A stretch of 64,000 nt of DNA from Pseudomonas viciae (GTDB lineage: Bacteria; Pseudomonadota; Gammaproteobacteria; Pseudomonadales; Pseudomonadaceae). Under the pieces are notes generated by a model. That model saw nothing but the letters and a program-made list of their open reading frames with translations. It was not told the origin of the DNA and did no database searches. The stretch covers positions 274,001 through 338,000 of the forward strand of contig NZ_CP035088.1 of NCBI RefSeq assembly GCF_004786035.1, given 5' to 3'. Positions 37,143-46,183 of the stretch are shown here, in pieces. How positions within the stretch are numbered: position 1 is the stretch's first letter; each line of letters starts with the position of its first letter. A program made the position numbers and the translations under genes.

Positions 37143-38030
37143 TCAAGATGCTGTTGTTGATTTCTGATAGAGGGCGAAGCAAGCCTCGGCCAACGCCGAG
37201 CGTGGAGCACCGCGCCGCATGATCAGGCCCAATGGAACCAGCGTCTGTGCGTCTTCAATGGGTTGCATGCGCAGGTCTTCGGTCAAGATGTCCAGGCCGC
37301 TGTTCAGGGGCATCACTGCGCAACACAAGCCACCGTGCACGGCTTGTAGCAATTGATGCACCGCGTCGGTTTGCAACAGCGGCCGAGGTGTCAGGCCCCG
37401 ACTGTGGAAGCTGTGATCAATGGACTGACGAAAATGCATGCCGCTGGTGAGCATGCCCAGGGGTAATTCGATCAGCGCTTCCCAACTCAACGGTTGTTCA
37501 CCGAAAAAGAAAAACCGCTGGTCGTACAGCAGGCCCATGCGGGTATGGCTGAAAGGCAGGGCTTCGAAGCGCTCGTTGTCCAGACGCTCGAGGTAGGAAA
37601 TGCCCAGGTCGATGCGGTTGTTCGCCAACTGTTCGAGGATGTGTTCGGAACTCAGGGAGGACAATTCGAAACGCAGATTAGGGTGTTCGATGTGCAAGCG
37701 CTGCATGATCGACAAGGGGTCGAAGTCCGACAGCGGCACCACGCCCAGGCGCAGCGTACCCACCAGGTTGCCACGACAGGCCGCCGCTTCGGCCTGTAGG
37801 CCGTCATAGGCCGCCAGCACCGTGCGCGCCCAGGCCAGCACCCGTTCCCCTGGCGCGGTGAAACCCTCAAAACGCTGGCCGCGGTTGACCAGCGGCAGAT
37901 CGAGTTCTTCTTCCAGGCTGCGCAGGCGCATCGACAGGGTCGGCTGGGTGATGTGGCAGCGAGCGGCGGCCTGGCCGAAGTGGCGGGTTTCGTCCAGCGC
38001 GATGAGAAATTTCAGCTGCTTGATGTCCAT
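37143..38030 (-). CDS. LysR-family transcriptional regulator next to fdhD
   Basis: A 295-residue regulator with a standard N-terminal helix-turn-helix HFGQAAARCHITQPTLSMRL (residues 17-36), and an effector domain from about residue 90 (LVGTLRLGVVPLSDFDPLSI). It lies upstream of fdhD and the fdh-like gene on the same strand with 93 bp between, and is likely their regulator. The same gene order LysR-fdhD-oxidoreductase exists in P. aeruginosa. A regulator of formate use is the simplest guess. Confidence 0.87.
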   Translation of the reverse strand: MDIKQLKFLIALDETRHFGQAAARCHITQPTLSMRLRSLEEELDLPLVNRGQRFEGFTAPGERVLAWARTVLAAYDGLQAEAAACRGNLVGTLRLGVVPLSDFDPLSIMQRLHIEHPNLRFELSSLSSEHILEQLANNRIDLGISYLERLDNERFEALPFSHTRMGLLYDQRFFFFGEQPLSWEALIELPLGMLTSGMHFRQSIDHSFHSRGLTPRPLLQTDAVHQLLQAVHGGLCCAVMPLNSGLDILTEDLRMQPIEDAQTLVPLGLIMRRGAPRSALAEACFALYQKSTTAS

Positions 38031-38165
38031 CTTCGCTCCAGGGCGCGGGAAGGTTCGGATTCTAGCGCTTTGCGCGGGGTGGGGTCATTGGTCGGCTGGG
38101 AACCGGCTTCACCTGGCCTGGTCTAGTCTTTTGCGTCAGGACACTTAACCCAAGGAGCGTGCACC

Positions 38166-38606
38166 ATGAGTCTTTTTAGCTTTGTGAAGGAAGCAGGCGA
38201 AAAACTGATCGACCTGCTGACCCCCGGCAACGCCAATGCCAGTGAGCAGTTGAAGGAACACATCAGCAAGGTGGGCCTGGGTAATCCGAATGTTCAAGCG
38301 ACTATCGAAGGCGATCAAGTCACCGTCACTGGTGAAGTCGCAAGCCAGGAAGAGAAGGAAAAAATCCTGCTGGCGGTGGGCAATATTGCAGGTGTCGGCA
38401 GTGTTGACGATCAGATCACGGTGACCGGGCCGGTGGCCCAAGCCGCGCGTTTCGTAACTGTGAAAAAAGGCGACACCCTCAGTGCCATTTCCAAGGCCGA
38501 GTACGGCGACGCGAACAAGTACAACAAGATCTTCGAGGCCAACAAACCGATGCTGTCGCACCCGGACAAGATCTATCCGGGGCAGGTGTTGCGTATTCCC
38601 GAGTAA
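38166..38606 (+). CDS. lysM: BON-LysM protein (YgaU/Kbp type)
   Basis: A 146-residue protein made of an N-terminal BON domain (about residues 25-88, [20 protein letters not shown]) and a C-terminal LysM domain (about 95-144, [20 protein letters not shown]). This is the layout of E. coli YgaU, now called Kbp, a cytoplasmic potassium-binding protein. No signal peptide is visible. The ribosome site AAGGAGCGTGCACC is strong. It is monocistronic and divergent from the LysR gene. Osmotic or potassium-related role is inferred from the family. Confidence 0.92.
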   Translation: MSLFSFVKEAGEKLIDLLTPGNANASEQLKEHISKVGLGNPNVQATIEGDQVTVTGEVASQEEKEKILLAVGNIAGVGSVDDQITVTGPVAQAARFVTVKKGDTLSAISKAEYGDANKYNKIFEANKPMLSHPDKIYPGQVLRIPE

Positions 38607-38617
38607 CCCGTTCCTCT

Positions 38618-38711
38618 GTGGCGAGGGAGCTTGCTCCCGCTCAAGTGCGCAGCACTGGTCTGTGAGAGGGGGCCGCTTCGCGCCCCAACGGGAGCATGCT
38701 CCCTCGCCACA
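38618..38711. repeat. REP pair (GTGGCGAGGGAGC family)
   Basis: CTGTGGCGAGGGAGCTTGCTC starting at 38617 faces GAGCATGCTCCCTCGCCAC ending at 38710, with a GC-rich centre of about 55 bases. It lies between lysM and the convergent yrfG and may end both transcripts. Confidence 0.8.
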
Positions 38712-38720
38712 TTGGTCGTG

Positions 38721-39383
38721 TCAGAGCCCTTCGATCAGCGTTCGATAATCCCCCAACGCTTCAAACTCCCCGGTGTCCTTCGGCCCTTTGCGGCTGTCCG
38801 GCTCGCTGACCGCCAGCAGGTGCGCTACACCGAAATCCCGGGCGCTGCGCAACACCGGCAGGGTATCGTCGATAAACAGGCTGCGGGCCGGGTCGAAGTT
38901 CAAGTCGGCTTGCAGGGCGTCCCAGAATTGCCGGTTTTCCTTGGGGAAACCGTAGTCGTGGGAGCTGATCAAACGCTCGAAATAGGGGGCCAGTTCGATA
39001 CGTTCCAGCTTCAGGGACAGCGAATCGCGGTGGGCGTTGGTGATCATCACCACGCGTTTACCGGCCCGCTGGATCGCCGCCAGGAAGGTGTCGGCGTCGG
39101 GGCGCAAGGCAATCAGGTGCGCGGTCTCCAGCTTCAGTTCGCGCACCGGCAGCTTCAGCTCAGTGCTCCAGAAATCCAGGCAATACCATTGCAACTGGCC
39201 GGCGTTGCGTTCGAACAACGGCTGCAGCTCCATCTCGGCCATCGTCCGGCTTACCCCGTGCAGTTCGGCGTAGCGCTGGGGCAGGTGTTCCATCCAGAAA
39301 TGGTTGTCGTAATGCAGGTCCAGCAAGGTGCCGTCCATGTCCAGCAGAACCGTATCGATCTCATGCCAGGGCAGCAAAACCAT
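38721..39383 (-). CDS. yrfG: GMP/IMP nucleotidase (HAD family, YrfG type)
   Basis: A 220-residue HAD phosphatase. From the ATG at 39383 it starts MVLLPWHEIDTVLLDMDGTL; the DxD motif LDMDGTLLD (residues 14-22) holds the nucleophile Asp, TNAHRDSL (about 115) has the second motif, and DDTLPVLRSARDFGV (about 172) ends the third. The longer frame crosses non-coding sequence. It dephosphorylates GMP and IMP in E. coli (YrfG). It is divergent from nudE, which together may belong to nucleotide salvage or cleaning. Confidence 0.88.
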   Translation of the reverse strand: MVLLPWHEIDTVLLDMDGTLLDLHYDNHFWMEHLPQRYAELHGVSRTMAEMELQPLFERNAGQLQWYCLDFWSTELKLPVRELKLETAHLIALRPDADTFLAAIQRAGKRVVMITNAHRDSLSLKLERIELAPYFERLISSHDYGFPKENRQFWDALQADLNFDPARSLFIDDTLPVLRSARDFGVAHLLAVSEPDSRKGPKDTGEFEALGDYRTLIEGL

Positions 39384-39471
39384 AAAACTTCTCCAGCGGT
39401 AATCGGATATCCGACACAAACAATCAGAATAGGCCGGGTATAGTAGCCCGCTATCGCCCAGGGAGCCGTTT

Positions 39472-40038
39472 ATGCGCCAGAAACCCACCATACTCGATCG
39501 CCAGATCGTCGCCACCAGCCGCCTGTTTTGTGTGGAAGAACTGAAACTGCGTTTTTCCAACGGTGTGGAGCGCACCTATGAACGTCTGGCGAGCAAGGGC
39601 GCGGGTTACGGCGCAGTGATGATCGTGGCGATGCTCGACGCCGACCACGCGGTGCTGGTGGAAGAGTATTGTGGCGGCACTGAGGCCTACGAACTGTCCC
39701 TGCCCAAGGGTTTGATCGAGCCGGGTGAAGATGTGCTGGCGGCGGCTGAACGCGAGCTCAAGGAAGAGGCCGGTTTCGGCGCGCGACAATTGGAGCACCT
39801 GACAGAGCTGTCGCTGTCCCCCGGCTACATGAGCCAGAAGATCCAGGTGGTGCTGGCGACTGATTTGTATGAAGAACGGCTGGAAGGCGATGAGCCCGAG
39901 CCGATGCGTGTGGACAAGGTCAATCTGCGCGAATTGTCTGCCCTGGCGCAAAACCCTCAGTTCACCGAGGGGCGGGCCTTGGCGGCGTTGTACCTGGCCC
40001 GTGACCTGCTGACCCAGCGCGGAGCGTTCCTGTCATGA
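39472..40038 (+). CDS. nudE: ADP compounds hydrolase NudE
   Basis: A 188-residue Nudix hydrolase acting on ADP-ribose, NADH, Ap3A and similar compounds. The Nudix box is intact: GLIEPGEDVLAAAERELKEE (residues 83-102) followed by AGFGA. It starts MRQKPTILDRQIVATSRLFC. Its stop overlaps the cysQ start by four bases, so it is translated with CysQ. The pair is conserved in this order in P. aeruginosa. Confidence 0.94.
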   Translation: MRQKPTILDRQIVATSRLFCVEELKLRFSNGVERTYERLASKGAGYGAVMIVAMLDADHAVLVEEYCGGTEAYELSLPKGLIEPGEDVLAAAERELKEEAGFGARQLEHLTELSLSPGYMSQKIQVVLATDLYEERLEGDEPEPMRVDKVNLRELSALAQNPQFTEGRALAALYLARDLLTQRGAFLS

Positions 40039-40862
40039 ATTTCCCCCATCCTCTGATGGCCCCTGTGATTGAGCTGGCGCTCAAGGCTGGCGAGGCGATC
40101 CTGCCGTTCTGGCGTGCGAATGTGCAGGTCAACCACAAGGCGGACGAGTCGCCGGTGACCGCCGCGGACATGGCCGCTCATGATGTGATCGTGGCGGGGT
40201 TGACGGCGCTGGCACCGGATATTCCGATTCTCTCCGAAGAAGACGCCAATATCGCCCAGGGCGTGCGCGCCGGCTGGCAACGCTGGTGGCTGGTGGATCC
40301 GCTGGATGGGACCAAAGAGTTCATTTCCGGCAGTGAGGAGTTCACGGTCAACATCGCCTTGGTGGAACAGGGCCGGGTGGTGTTTGGCGTGGTGTCGATG
40401 CCCACCAACGGTCGCTTCTACGTTGGCGGCGCGGGGCTGGGTGCCTGGCGCGGCGACCAGGGCGGTGAGCCCGCGGCCATCGCGGTACGTAACGTACTGG
40501 CACCGGGTGAAACCTTCACCGTGGTCGCCAGTCGCCGTCACACCAGCCCCGAGCAGGAACGCCTCTTGGGCGGTTTGAGCGCGAGCCTGGGCGAGTTGCA
40601 ACTGACCAGTATTGGCAGTTCGTTGAAGTTTTGCCTGCTGGCCGAAGGTGCGGCCGATTGCTATCCACGGCTGGCGCCGACGTCCCAGTGGGACACCGCC
40701 GCCGCCCAAGGTGTGCTGGAAGGGGCGGGTGGCGAGGTGTTGGACTTGAGCGGCGAGCCGTTCTGTTATCCGGCCCGTGAGTCTCTGTTGAACACGTCGT
40801 TCCTGGCGTTGCCGGCGAAAGCGGCGTGGCGCGCAAAGCTGTTGGAGCTTGCCCGCTCCTGA
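40035..40862 (+). CDS. cysQ: 3'(2'),5'-bisphosphate nucleotidase CysQ
   Basis: Removes the 3'-phosphate from PAP and PAPS left over from sulfate reduction, 275 residues. It belongs to the lithium-sensitive inositol monophosphatase family: metal-binding EEDANIAQG segment with the catalytic Glu (about residue 68), WWLVDPLDGTKEFISGSEEF (about 86-105) and the C-terminal WDTAAAQGVLEGAGG (about 218). Start overlaps the nudE stop (ATGA). It links to sulfur assimilation found elsewhere in the window, but the genomic neighbourhood is that of core Pseudomonas. Confidence 0.94.
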   Translation: MNFPHPLMAPVIELALKAGEAILPFWRANVQVNHKADESPVTAADMAAHDVIVAGLTALAPDIPILSEEDANIAQGVRAGWQRWWLVDPLDGTKEFISGSEEFTVNIALVEQGRVVFGVVSMPTNGRFYVGGAGLGAWRGDQGGEPAAIAVRNVLAPGETFTVVASRRHTSPEQERLLGGLSASLGELQLTSIGSSLKFCLLAEGAADCYPRLAPTSQWDTAAAQGVLEGAGGEVLDLSGEPFCYPARESLLNTSFLALPAKAAWRAKLLELARS

Positions 40863-40894
40863 ACCCTGTCTGCTTTTTGTGGCAGCGAGCTTTT

Positions 40895-40991
40895 TGTGGC
40901 GAGGGAGCTCTTGCTCCCGCTGGGCTGCGAAGCAGCCCCCTGCTTTTGGCGGTTGCTGCGCACCCGAGCGAGAGCAAGCTCCCTCGCCACA
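40895..40991. repeat. REP pair (GTGGCGAGGGAGC family)
   Basis: GTGGCGAGGGAGCTCTTGCT starting about 40896 faces GCAAGCTCCCTCGCCACAGG ending about 40992, with a GGGCTGCGAAGCAGCCC inner hairpin. It lies between cysQ and the convergent YiiD-type gene. Confidence 0.8.
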
Positions 40992-41033
40992 GGGCCCATC
41001 ATCTCCCCAAGTCCAAACAGGGCCTGCGGTGTT

Positions 41034-41489
41034 TTAGCGGTGCAACACGTACTGCCCCACAAACTCCACCGCCGGCTCCTCGCTCCCGTTATCCAACACC
41101 CGAGTCTGCAAGGCCAGCCGTGCCCGTCCGTAGCGCCGGTAGGTGGCCAGGAAGCGTTTCCACACCTTTTCCTCTGGCGCATCGCAGACGACTGTCGCGT
41201 CGCGGGTGACCGGCAGCGGGTAGCTGATTTGCCCTTCCTGAATCACGATATGCCCGTCTTCAATGCCTTCCTCGCGCAAGGCCAGGTGCAGCCAGCCCCA
41301 GCCCCCCAATACCGCGCCGCAGTACAGGCTGCCGCCGAACATGGTGCTCTTGTGATTGACGTTGGCCGCAAGCGGCAAGAACAGGCGCAGCTGTCGGGCC
41401 TGCCAATCGAGCACCTTGAGGCCCATGTCCCGCGTCAGGGGGATGTCGTGGTGCAGGATCGATTCCAGGTAACGACTGTCGCGGTTCAT
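41034..41489 (-). CDS. YiiD-C-type hotdog thioesterase
   Basis: A 151-residue protein of the YiiD C-terminal domain family, a thioesterase-like hotdog fold. From the ATG at 41489 it begins MNRDSRYLESILHHDIPLTR and has LFLPLAANVNHKSTMFGGSL (about residues 36-55), with the family motif N-x-K-x-T-M-F-G-G-S, and the EGQISYPLPVTRDATVV strand. An earlier Met exists 17 codons upstream. In E. coli the domain is fused to an acetyltransferase; here it stands alone. Putative lipid or thioester role, substrate unknown. It follows dctD on the same strand with a 37-bp gap. Confidence 0.82.
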   Translation of the reverse strand: MNRDSRYLESILHHDIPLTRDMGLKVLDWQARQLRLFLPLAANVNHKSTMFGGSLYCGAVLGGWGWLHLALREEGIEDGHIVIQEGQISYPLPVTRDATVVCDAPEEKVWKRFLATYRRYGRARLALQTRVLDNGSEEPAVEFVGQYVLHR

Positions 41490-41526
41490 TGCGGGGCCTT
41501 TTGCTTGCAAGGGAAATGACGATAAC

Positions 41527-42918
41527 TCAATCGGATTCATCGGCCGGGCCCTGGCTGCTGTCGCCGAAATTCAGCCCATGCTTGCGCAGTTTATCGTGCA
41601 AGGTCTTGCGCGGAATGCCCAAGGCCTCGGCGAGGCTGCGTACCGAGCTGTGGGGGCGGGCCAGTTCGGCGGCGATCAGGGTTTTCTCGAAGTTTTCCAC
41701 CTGCTCGCTCAAGCCGCCAGTGACCACTTCGACCAGTGCCCCGGGGCTGCCGTCCGGTGCGCTGTTGTCCAGTGCCAGTTCCAGACCCAAGGCGAAGCGT
41801 TCGGCGGCATTTTGCAACTCTCGCACGTTGCCCGGCCAGGTATGGCGCAGAAGCAGCGCCCGTTGCGCCGGTTGCAGGTGGTGAGGCGGCAGGCCGTGAC
41901 GAGCACTGGCTTCGTCGGCGAAGTGCTGGAACAACATCAGCGCATCTTCCCCCCGTTCACGTAGTGGCGGTATGCGCAGCGGCGCAACGTTCAGGCGGTA
42001 ATACAGGTCGGCGCGAAAGCGCCCTTGGTCGGCGGCCTGGCGCAGGTCTTCCTTGGTGGCGGCGATGACGCGGATGTCCAGCGGGATCTGTTGATTGCCC
42101 CCCAGTCGCTCCACCATGCGCTCTTGCAGCAGACGCAGCAACTTGACCTGGACATCCAGGCTCATGCTTTCGATTTCGTCGAGAAACAGCGTGCCGCCGT
42201 TGGCGAATTCGAATTTGCCGATGCGGCGTTTTTGCGCGCCGGTGAACGCCCCCGGCTCGTGGCCGAACAGTTCGCTCTCCACCACCGACTCGGCCAGGGC
42301 CCCGGCGTTGATCGCCACGAATGGCCCGTTACGCCGACCCGAGAGATCGTGCAGCGCTCGGGCGACCACTTCCTTGCCGGCACCGGTTTCACCGAGGATC
42401 AGCACGTCGGCGCGGGTCGCCGCCAGTGCACCGATCTGTTCGCGCAGGCGCAGCATCTGGGCTGACTGGCCGATCAGCCGTGCGCTGAGTTCATGGCGAT
42501 CGCTGAGGGCCAGGCGCAGGCTCCGGTTGTCCAGCACCAGGCGGCGCAGGGCCAGGGCCCGGCGTACGCTGTCGAGCAGGTGATCGCTGGGAAATGGTTT
42601 TTCCAGAAAGTCATAGGCCCCGGCGCGCATCGCCTGCACCGCCAGTGGCACGTCGCCGTGACCGGTGATCAGTAGCACCGGCAGCTCAGGGTCCTGGGCG
42701 TGGAGTTCGCCCAGCAGTTGGAGACCGTCGATGCCTGGCATGCGAATGTCACTGACCACCACCCCCGGCCAGTCACGCGACAGTTGCTCGGCCACGCCCT
42801 TGGCCTCGGCCAGTGGCAGGATTTTCAAGCCGGCCAGGTCGAGGGTCTGGCTCAAGGCCTGACGCAAATGCGGATCGTCGTCGATCAGCACCACCTCAAT
42901 CCGGTTATCGATGGTCAT
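41527..42918 (-). CDS. dctD: Sigma-54-dependent response regulator DctD
   Basis: A 463-residue NtrC-type regulator controlling C4-dicarboxylate uptake. Receiver domain with Asp57 in VVVSDIRMPGIDG; AAA+ domain with Walker A LILGETGAGKEVVARAL (about residues 173-189), the sigma-54 contact loop GAFTGAQKR (about 225), Walker B GGTLFLDEI (about 239), and a C-terminal Fis-type helix-turn-helix (RSLAEALGIPRKTLHDKLRK). The start overlaps dctB by four bases. In P. aeruginosa the homologous genes are followed by the dctPQM transporter; here the next genes differ, so its target transporter is elsewhere. Confidence 0.9.
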   Translation of the reverse strand: MTIDNRIEVVLIDDDPHLRQALSQTLDLAGLKILPLAEAKGVAEQLSRDWPGVVVSDIRMPGIDGLQLLGELHAQDPELPVLLITGHGDVPLAVQAMRAGAYDFLEKPFPSDHLLDSVRRALALRRLVLDNRSLRLALSDRHELSARLIGQSAQMLRLREQIGALAATRADVLILGETGAGKEVVARALHDLSGRRNGPFVAINAGALAESVVESELFGHEPGAFTGAQKRRIGKFEFANGGTLFLDEIESMSLDVQVKLLRLLQERMVERLGGNQQIPLDIRVIAATKEDLRQAADQGRFRADLYYRLNVAPLRIPPLRERGEDALMLFQHFADEASARHGLPPHHLQPAQRALLLRHTWPGNVRELQNAAERFALGLELALDNSAPDGSPGALVEVVTGGLSEQVENFEKTLIAAELARPHSSVRSLAEALGIPRKTLHDKLRKHGLNFGDSSQGPADESD

Positions 42919-44729
42919 ACGCTACGGTCCTCGGACGGTTGCAGGCTCACTCCGGGGGCGCCGGCGCGCAGCTTCAGGGTGATCAGGGCGCCGCCTTCCT
43001 TATGGTTGGCGAACGACAGTTCGCCGCCGAAGGCGCGCATCAGGGTGTCGCAGATCGCCAGCCCCAGGCCAAGGCCCTGGGTGCGGGTCTTGGTGGTATA
43101 GAAGGGTTCGCCGGCGCGGCCAAGGGCTTCCATGCAAAACCCCGGGCCGTTATCGCGGATACACAGGTTGACGCCGGTTTCGGTGGCCTGGGCACTGAGC
43201 CAGAGTTTGCGCGGCGGGCCTTTCTCAGTCAGGGCGTCGAGGGCGTTGGCCAGCAGGTTGCCGAGCACTTGGCGCAAACGGGTTTCCCCGGCCTCGACCC
43301 ACAGCGTGGCGGCCGGCAGGTCGCGGATCAGTTCCACTTCCATGCCGCGCCGACGCTTGGCAAGCAGCGCGAGGGCATCGTCCAAGGCCGGTTGCAGGGC
43401 AACACTTTCCGGGGCATGCCGGTCGCGCCGGGCAAAGGCGCGCAAGTGGGCGATGATCGAGGCCATGCGTGCGGTCAGTTCGCTGATCAGCTTGAGGTTG
43501 CCCCGGGCGTCCTCGGTACGTTGATGGTCGAGCAAAATCTCGGCGTTTTCCGCATAACTTCGAATCGCCGCCAGCGGCTGGTTGAGTTCGTGGCTGATGC
43601 TGGCCGACATCGTGCCCAGGGCCGACAATTTTCCGGCCTGCACCAGGTCATCCTGGGCGCGGACCAGTTCCTGCTGGGCCTGTTCGCGCTCCAGCACTTC
43701 CTGGCGCAGTCGCCGGTTCAGGCCTTCCAGGTCGCTGGTGCGCTCGGCCACGCGGCCTTCCAGCTCGTGACGGGCCTTGGCTTCGAAGGCGATCCGATCC
43801 AGGTAATGGCGCCTGCGCTGCATCATCAAGCCGAGCAACAGCATCAAGACCAGCAACGCCGCACCGCCTATGGCGACCACAGTGCGCACTGGGCGGTCGA
43901 TCAGCGTGCGCGGGGCGAGAATGCTTACGCTCCAGCCGGTCTCTTCAATGGTCTGGGTCTGGGTCAGCCAGGCGTTGGCATCCAGGTTCAGCGGCTTGGG
44001 GTCGCGGGTCGGATAGGGTTGCACAGCACTGATGGCCTTGCGTTCGTCGTCACTCAAGGGCCGAGTCGAACGGAATCGCCATTCCTGTCGCGACGTGAGG
44101 ATGACCACGCCGTTGTGATCGGTCACCAGCAACTGCTCCGGGGTTTTGCCCCACAGGCTTTCGGTGTGGTCCAGGTCGACCTTGACCACCAGCACGCCGA
44201 TGACCTTCTCGCGGTCGCGCACGGCGGCGGCGAAGAAATAACCGCGCTTGGCCGATGTGGTGCCCAAGCCGAAGAAGCGCCCCAGGCGGCCGGCCATGGC
44301 TTCGATGTAGTACGGCCGGAAGGCGAAATTACGCCCGACGAAACTGTCGTGCTTGTCCCAGTTCGACGCGGCCAGCGTCTTGCCGGTGGCGTCCATCAGG
44401 TACATGACTTCGGCGCCGGTCTGGGCGCTGATATTTTTCAGCAGCCGGTTGGCGTTGCCTTGGATGATGCCATCGTCGGGGGTCGACAACGCCGCGCGCA
44501 GCGCCGGCAGTTCACCGAGAATCTGCGGTAATACCTCATAGCGATGCAAGGTACCCAACAGGTTGGCGACGTAGAGATCAAGGGTTTGGCGGTTCTGCCC
44601 GGCCAGTTCGCTACGGTAGTAACGCTCGGCGAGGTGTTCCAGCGGCCACAGCAACGGCGCCAGGCACAGTGCAAGCAAGGCCAGGCTGCGCCAGCGGGGT
44701 CTGCGGGGAAGGGTGGGGTTCATAAGCAT
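42915..44729 (-). CDS. dctB: Sensor histidine kinase DctB
   Basis: A 604-residue membrane sensor for C4-dicarboxylates. Two membrane segments at about residues 15-32 and 290-312 frame a large periplasmic PDC/PAS-type sensor. The cytoplasmic part starts with a coiled coil (about 320-370), then the phosphorylated His in SASISHELNQPLAAIRSYAE (about 383) and the ATPase boxes VLGNLLANALDALT, DNGPGF and GLGLGLAICDTLM. It forms an operon with dctD. A second start, two codons later, is also possible. Binds dicarboxylates such as succinate. Confidence 0.9.
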   Translation of the reverse strand: MLMNPTLPRRPRWRSLALLALCLAPLLWPLEHLAERYYRSELAGQNRQTLDLYVANLLGTLHRYEVLPQILGELPALRAALSTPDDGIIQGNANRLLKNISAQTGAEVMYLMDATGKTLAASNWDKHDSFVGRNFAFRPYYIEAMAGRLGRFFGLGTTSAKRGYFFAAAVRDREKVIGVLVVKVDLDHTESLWGKTPEQLLVTDHNGVVILTSRQEWRFRSTRPLSDDERKAISAVQPYPTRDPKPLNLDANAWLTQTQTIEETGWSVSILAPRTLIDRPVRTVVAIGGAALLVLMLLLGLMMQRRRHYLDRIAFEAKARHELEGRVAERTSDLEGLNRRLRQEVLEREQAQQELVRAQDDLVQAGKLSALGTMSASISHELNQPLAAIRSYAENAEILLDHQRTEDARGNLKLISELTARMASIIAHLRAFARRDRHAPESVALQPALDDALALLAKRRRGMEVELIRDLPAATLWVEAGETRLRQVLGNLLANALDALTEKGPPRKLWLSAQATETGVNLCIRDNGPGFCMEALGRAGEPFYTTKTRTQGLGLGLAICDTLMRAFGGELSFANHKEGGALITLKLRAGAPGVSLQPSEDRSV

Positions 44730-44759
44730 CAGGCGCCTGTGGGAACAGGCGCATTATGC

Positions 44760-45641
44760 CTAGGCTTGCTCGGCAAGACACTGGTGCAACGCGCTTCGCC
44801 AGTCTGGCTGGCTCACCCCCCACTCCTGGAACAGGCGCGTGCAATCGAGGCGCGAGTTCAGTGGGCGTGAGGCCGGGGTCGGGTAAGCGCTGGACGGGAT
44901 GGGCTCGAGCTCGGCACAAGGCTTGTGTTGCTCGATCAGGTGTTCGCCGATGGCCTGGGCGAAACCGAACCAGGACGTCTCACCCCGGGCAGTCAGGTGA
45001 TAGGTGCCCCAGGCGCCGCTTTGACCGGCCCGCCAACGCTCGATGAGTTTGGCGGTGCTGTCGGCGATGGTGCCGGCCCAGGTTGGTGCACCGATCTGGT
45101 CGGCCACCACGCGCAGTTGTGGTTTTTCCTGGAGCAGACGCTGCATGGTCAGCAGGAAATTGCGGCCTTCGGTGGAATAGACCCAACTGGTGCGCAGAAT
45201 CAGGTGCTGGCCGGCGGCCTGGCGAATGGCGTCCTCGCCTGCCAGTTTGCTGCGTCCATAGACACTCAGCGGGTTGGGCATGTCGTCTTCGGTGTATGGC
45301 GTGGGCTTGCGGCCATCGAAGACGTAGTCGGTGGAGTAGTGGATCAGCGGGACGCCCAGCTTAACCGCCACCTGGGCCAGGACGCCCGGTGCGATGGCGT
45401 TGATGGCGAACGCCAGCGCCGGTTCGCTTTCGGCCTGGTCGACGGCCGTGTGGGCGGCGGCGTTGATGATCAGGTCGGGTTTCAGGGCGTCGATGGGCGA
45501 GTGAATGAGGTCCGGGTGCGCCAGGTCGAGCTCGCTGCTGCCGCGCACGATCAACTCGCCCATGCCGGCCAGGCGCGACTGGAGTGCCCGGGATACCTGG
45601 CCGTTCTGGCCGATGATCAGGATGCGCAAGGTAGTATTCAT
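44760..45641 (-). CDS. rmlD: dTDP-4-dehydrorhamnose reductase RmlD
   Basis: Last step of dTDP-L-rhamnose synthesis, reducing the 4-keto group with NAD(P)H. From the ATG at 45641 it is 293 residues: [20 protein letters not shown] with the nucleotide-binding GQNGQVS motif, then HYSTDYVFDGRKPTPYTEDD (catalytic Thr of the T-D-Y set, about residues 105-124) and YGRSKLAGE, Tyr and Lys of the active site. The upstream open frame is noise. The gene is last of four, overlapping rmlC by four bases. Confidence 0.94.
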   Translation of the reverse strand: MNTTLRILIIGQNGQVSRALQSRLAGMGELIVRGSSELDLAHPDLIHSPIDALKPDLIINAAAHTAVDQAESEPALAFAINAIAPGVLAQVAVKLGVPLIHYSTDYVFDGRKPTPYTEDDMPNPLSVYGRSKLAGEDAIRQAAGQHLILRTSWVYSTEGRNFLLTMQRLLQEKPQLRVVADQIGAPTWAGTIADSTAKLIERWRAGQSGAWGTYHLTARGETSWFGFAQAIGEHLIEQHKPCAELEPIPSSAYPTPASRPLNSRLDCTRLFQEWGVSQPDWRSALHQCLAEQA

Positions 45642-46183
45642 GGAAACAGGTCGGCCTCGCCCAGGGCCTTGCCGGCTTGATCCTTGGGCGACAGGATGGG
45701 TGCGCCTTGCAGTTCCCAATCGATGGCCAACTGCGGGTCGTCCCAGCGAATGCAGCGCTCGGCCGAGGGTGCGTAGTAATCCGTGGTTTTGTAGAGAAAA
45801 TCCGCTGACTCGCTCAGCACCACGAAACCGTGGGCAAACCCCGGCGGGACCCACAGTTGCCGATGATTCTGCGCCGACAGGTGCACGCTCACCCATTGGC
45901 CGAATGTGGCCGAACTGCGGCGAATATCCACCGCCACGTCCAGGACTTCCCCTGCCGTGACGCGTACCAGTTTCCCCTGGGCCTGCTCGATCTGATAGTG
46001 CAGGCCGCGCAGGACGCCTTTGGTCGAGCGCGAATGGTTGTCCTGGACGAACTGCAGCGCGCATCCGGTGGCCTCGGCAAAGGCCCGGGCATTGAAGCTT
46101 TCTTGGAAAAAACCGCGATCGTCACCGAAGATCTTCGGCTCGATGATCAGGACTTCTGGCAAACGGGTGGCAACGACATTCAA
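45638..46183 (-). CDS. rmlC: dTDP-4-dehydrorhamnose 3,5-epimerase RmlC
   Basis: A 181-residue cupin-fold epimerase. It starts [20 protein letters not shown] and has [18 protein letters not shown] (about residues 47-64) with the catalytic His, and the second catalytic region [20 protein letters not shown]. The length agrees with the family. It acts after RmlB. Overlaps rmlA by four bases upstream and rmlD by four bases downstream. Confidence 0.95.
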   Translation of the reverse strand: MNVVATRLPEVLIIEPKIFGDDRGFFQESFNARAFAEATGCALQFVQDNHSRSTKGVLRGLHYQIEQAQGKLVRVTAGEVLDVAVDIRRSSATFGQWVSVHLSAQNHRQLWVPPGFAHGFVVLSESADFLYKTTDYYAPSAERCIRWDDPQLAIDWELQGAPILSPKDQAGKALGEADLFP

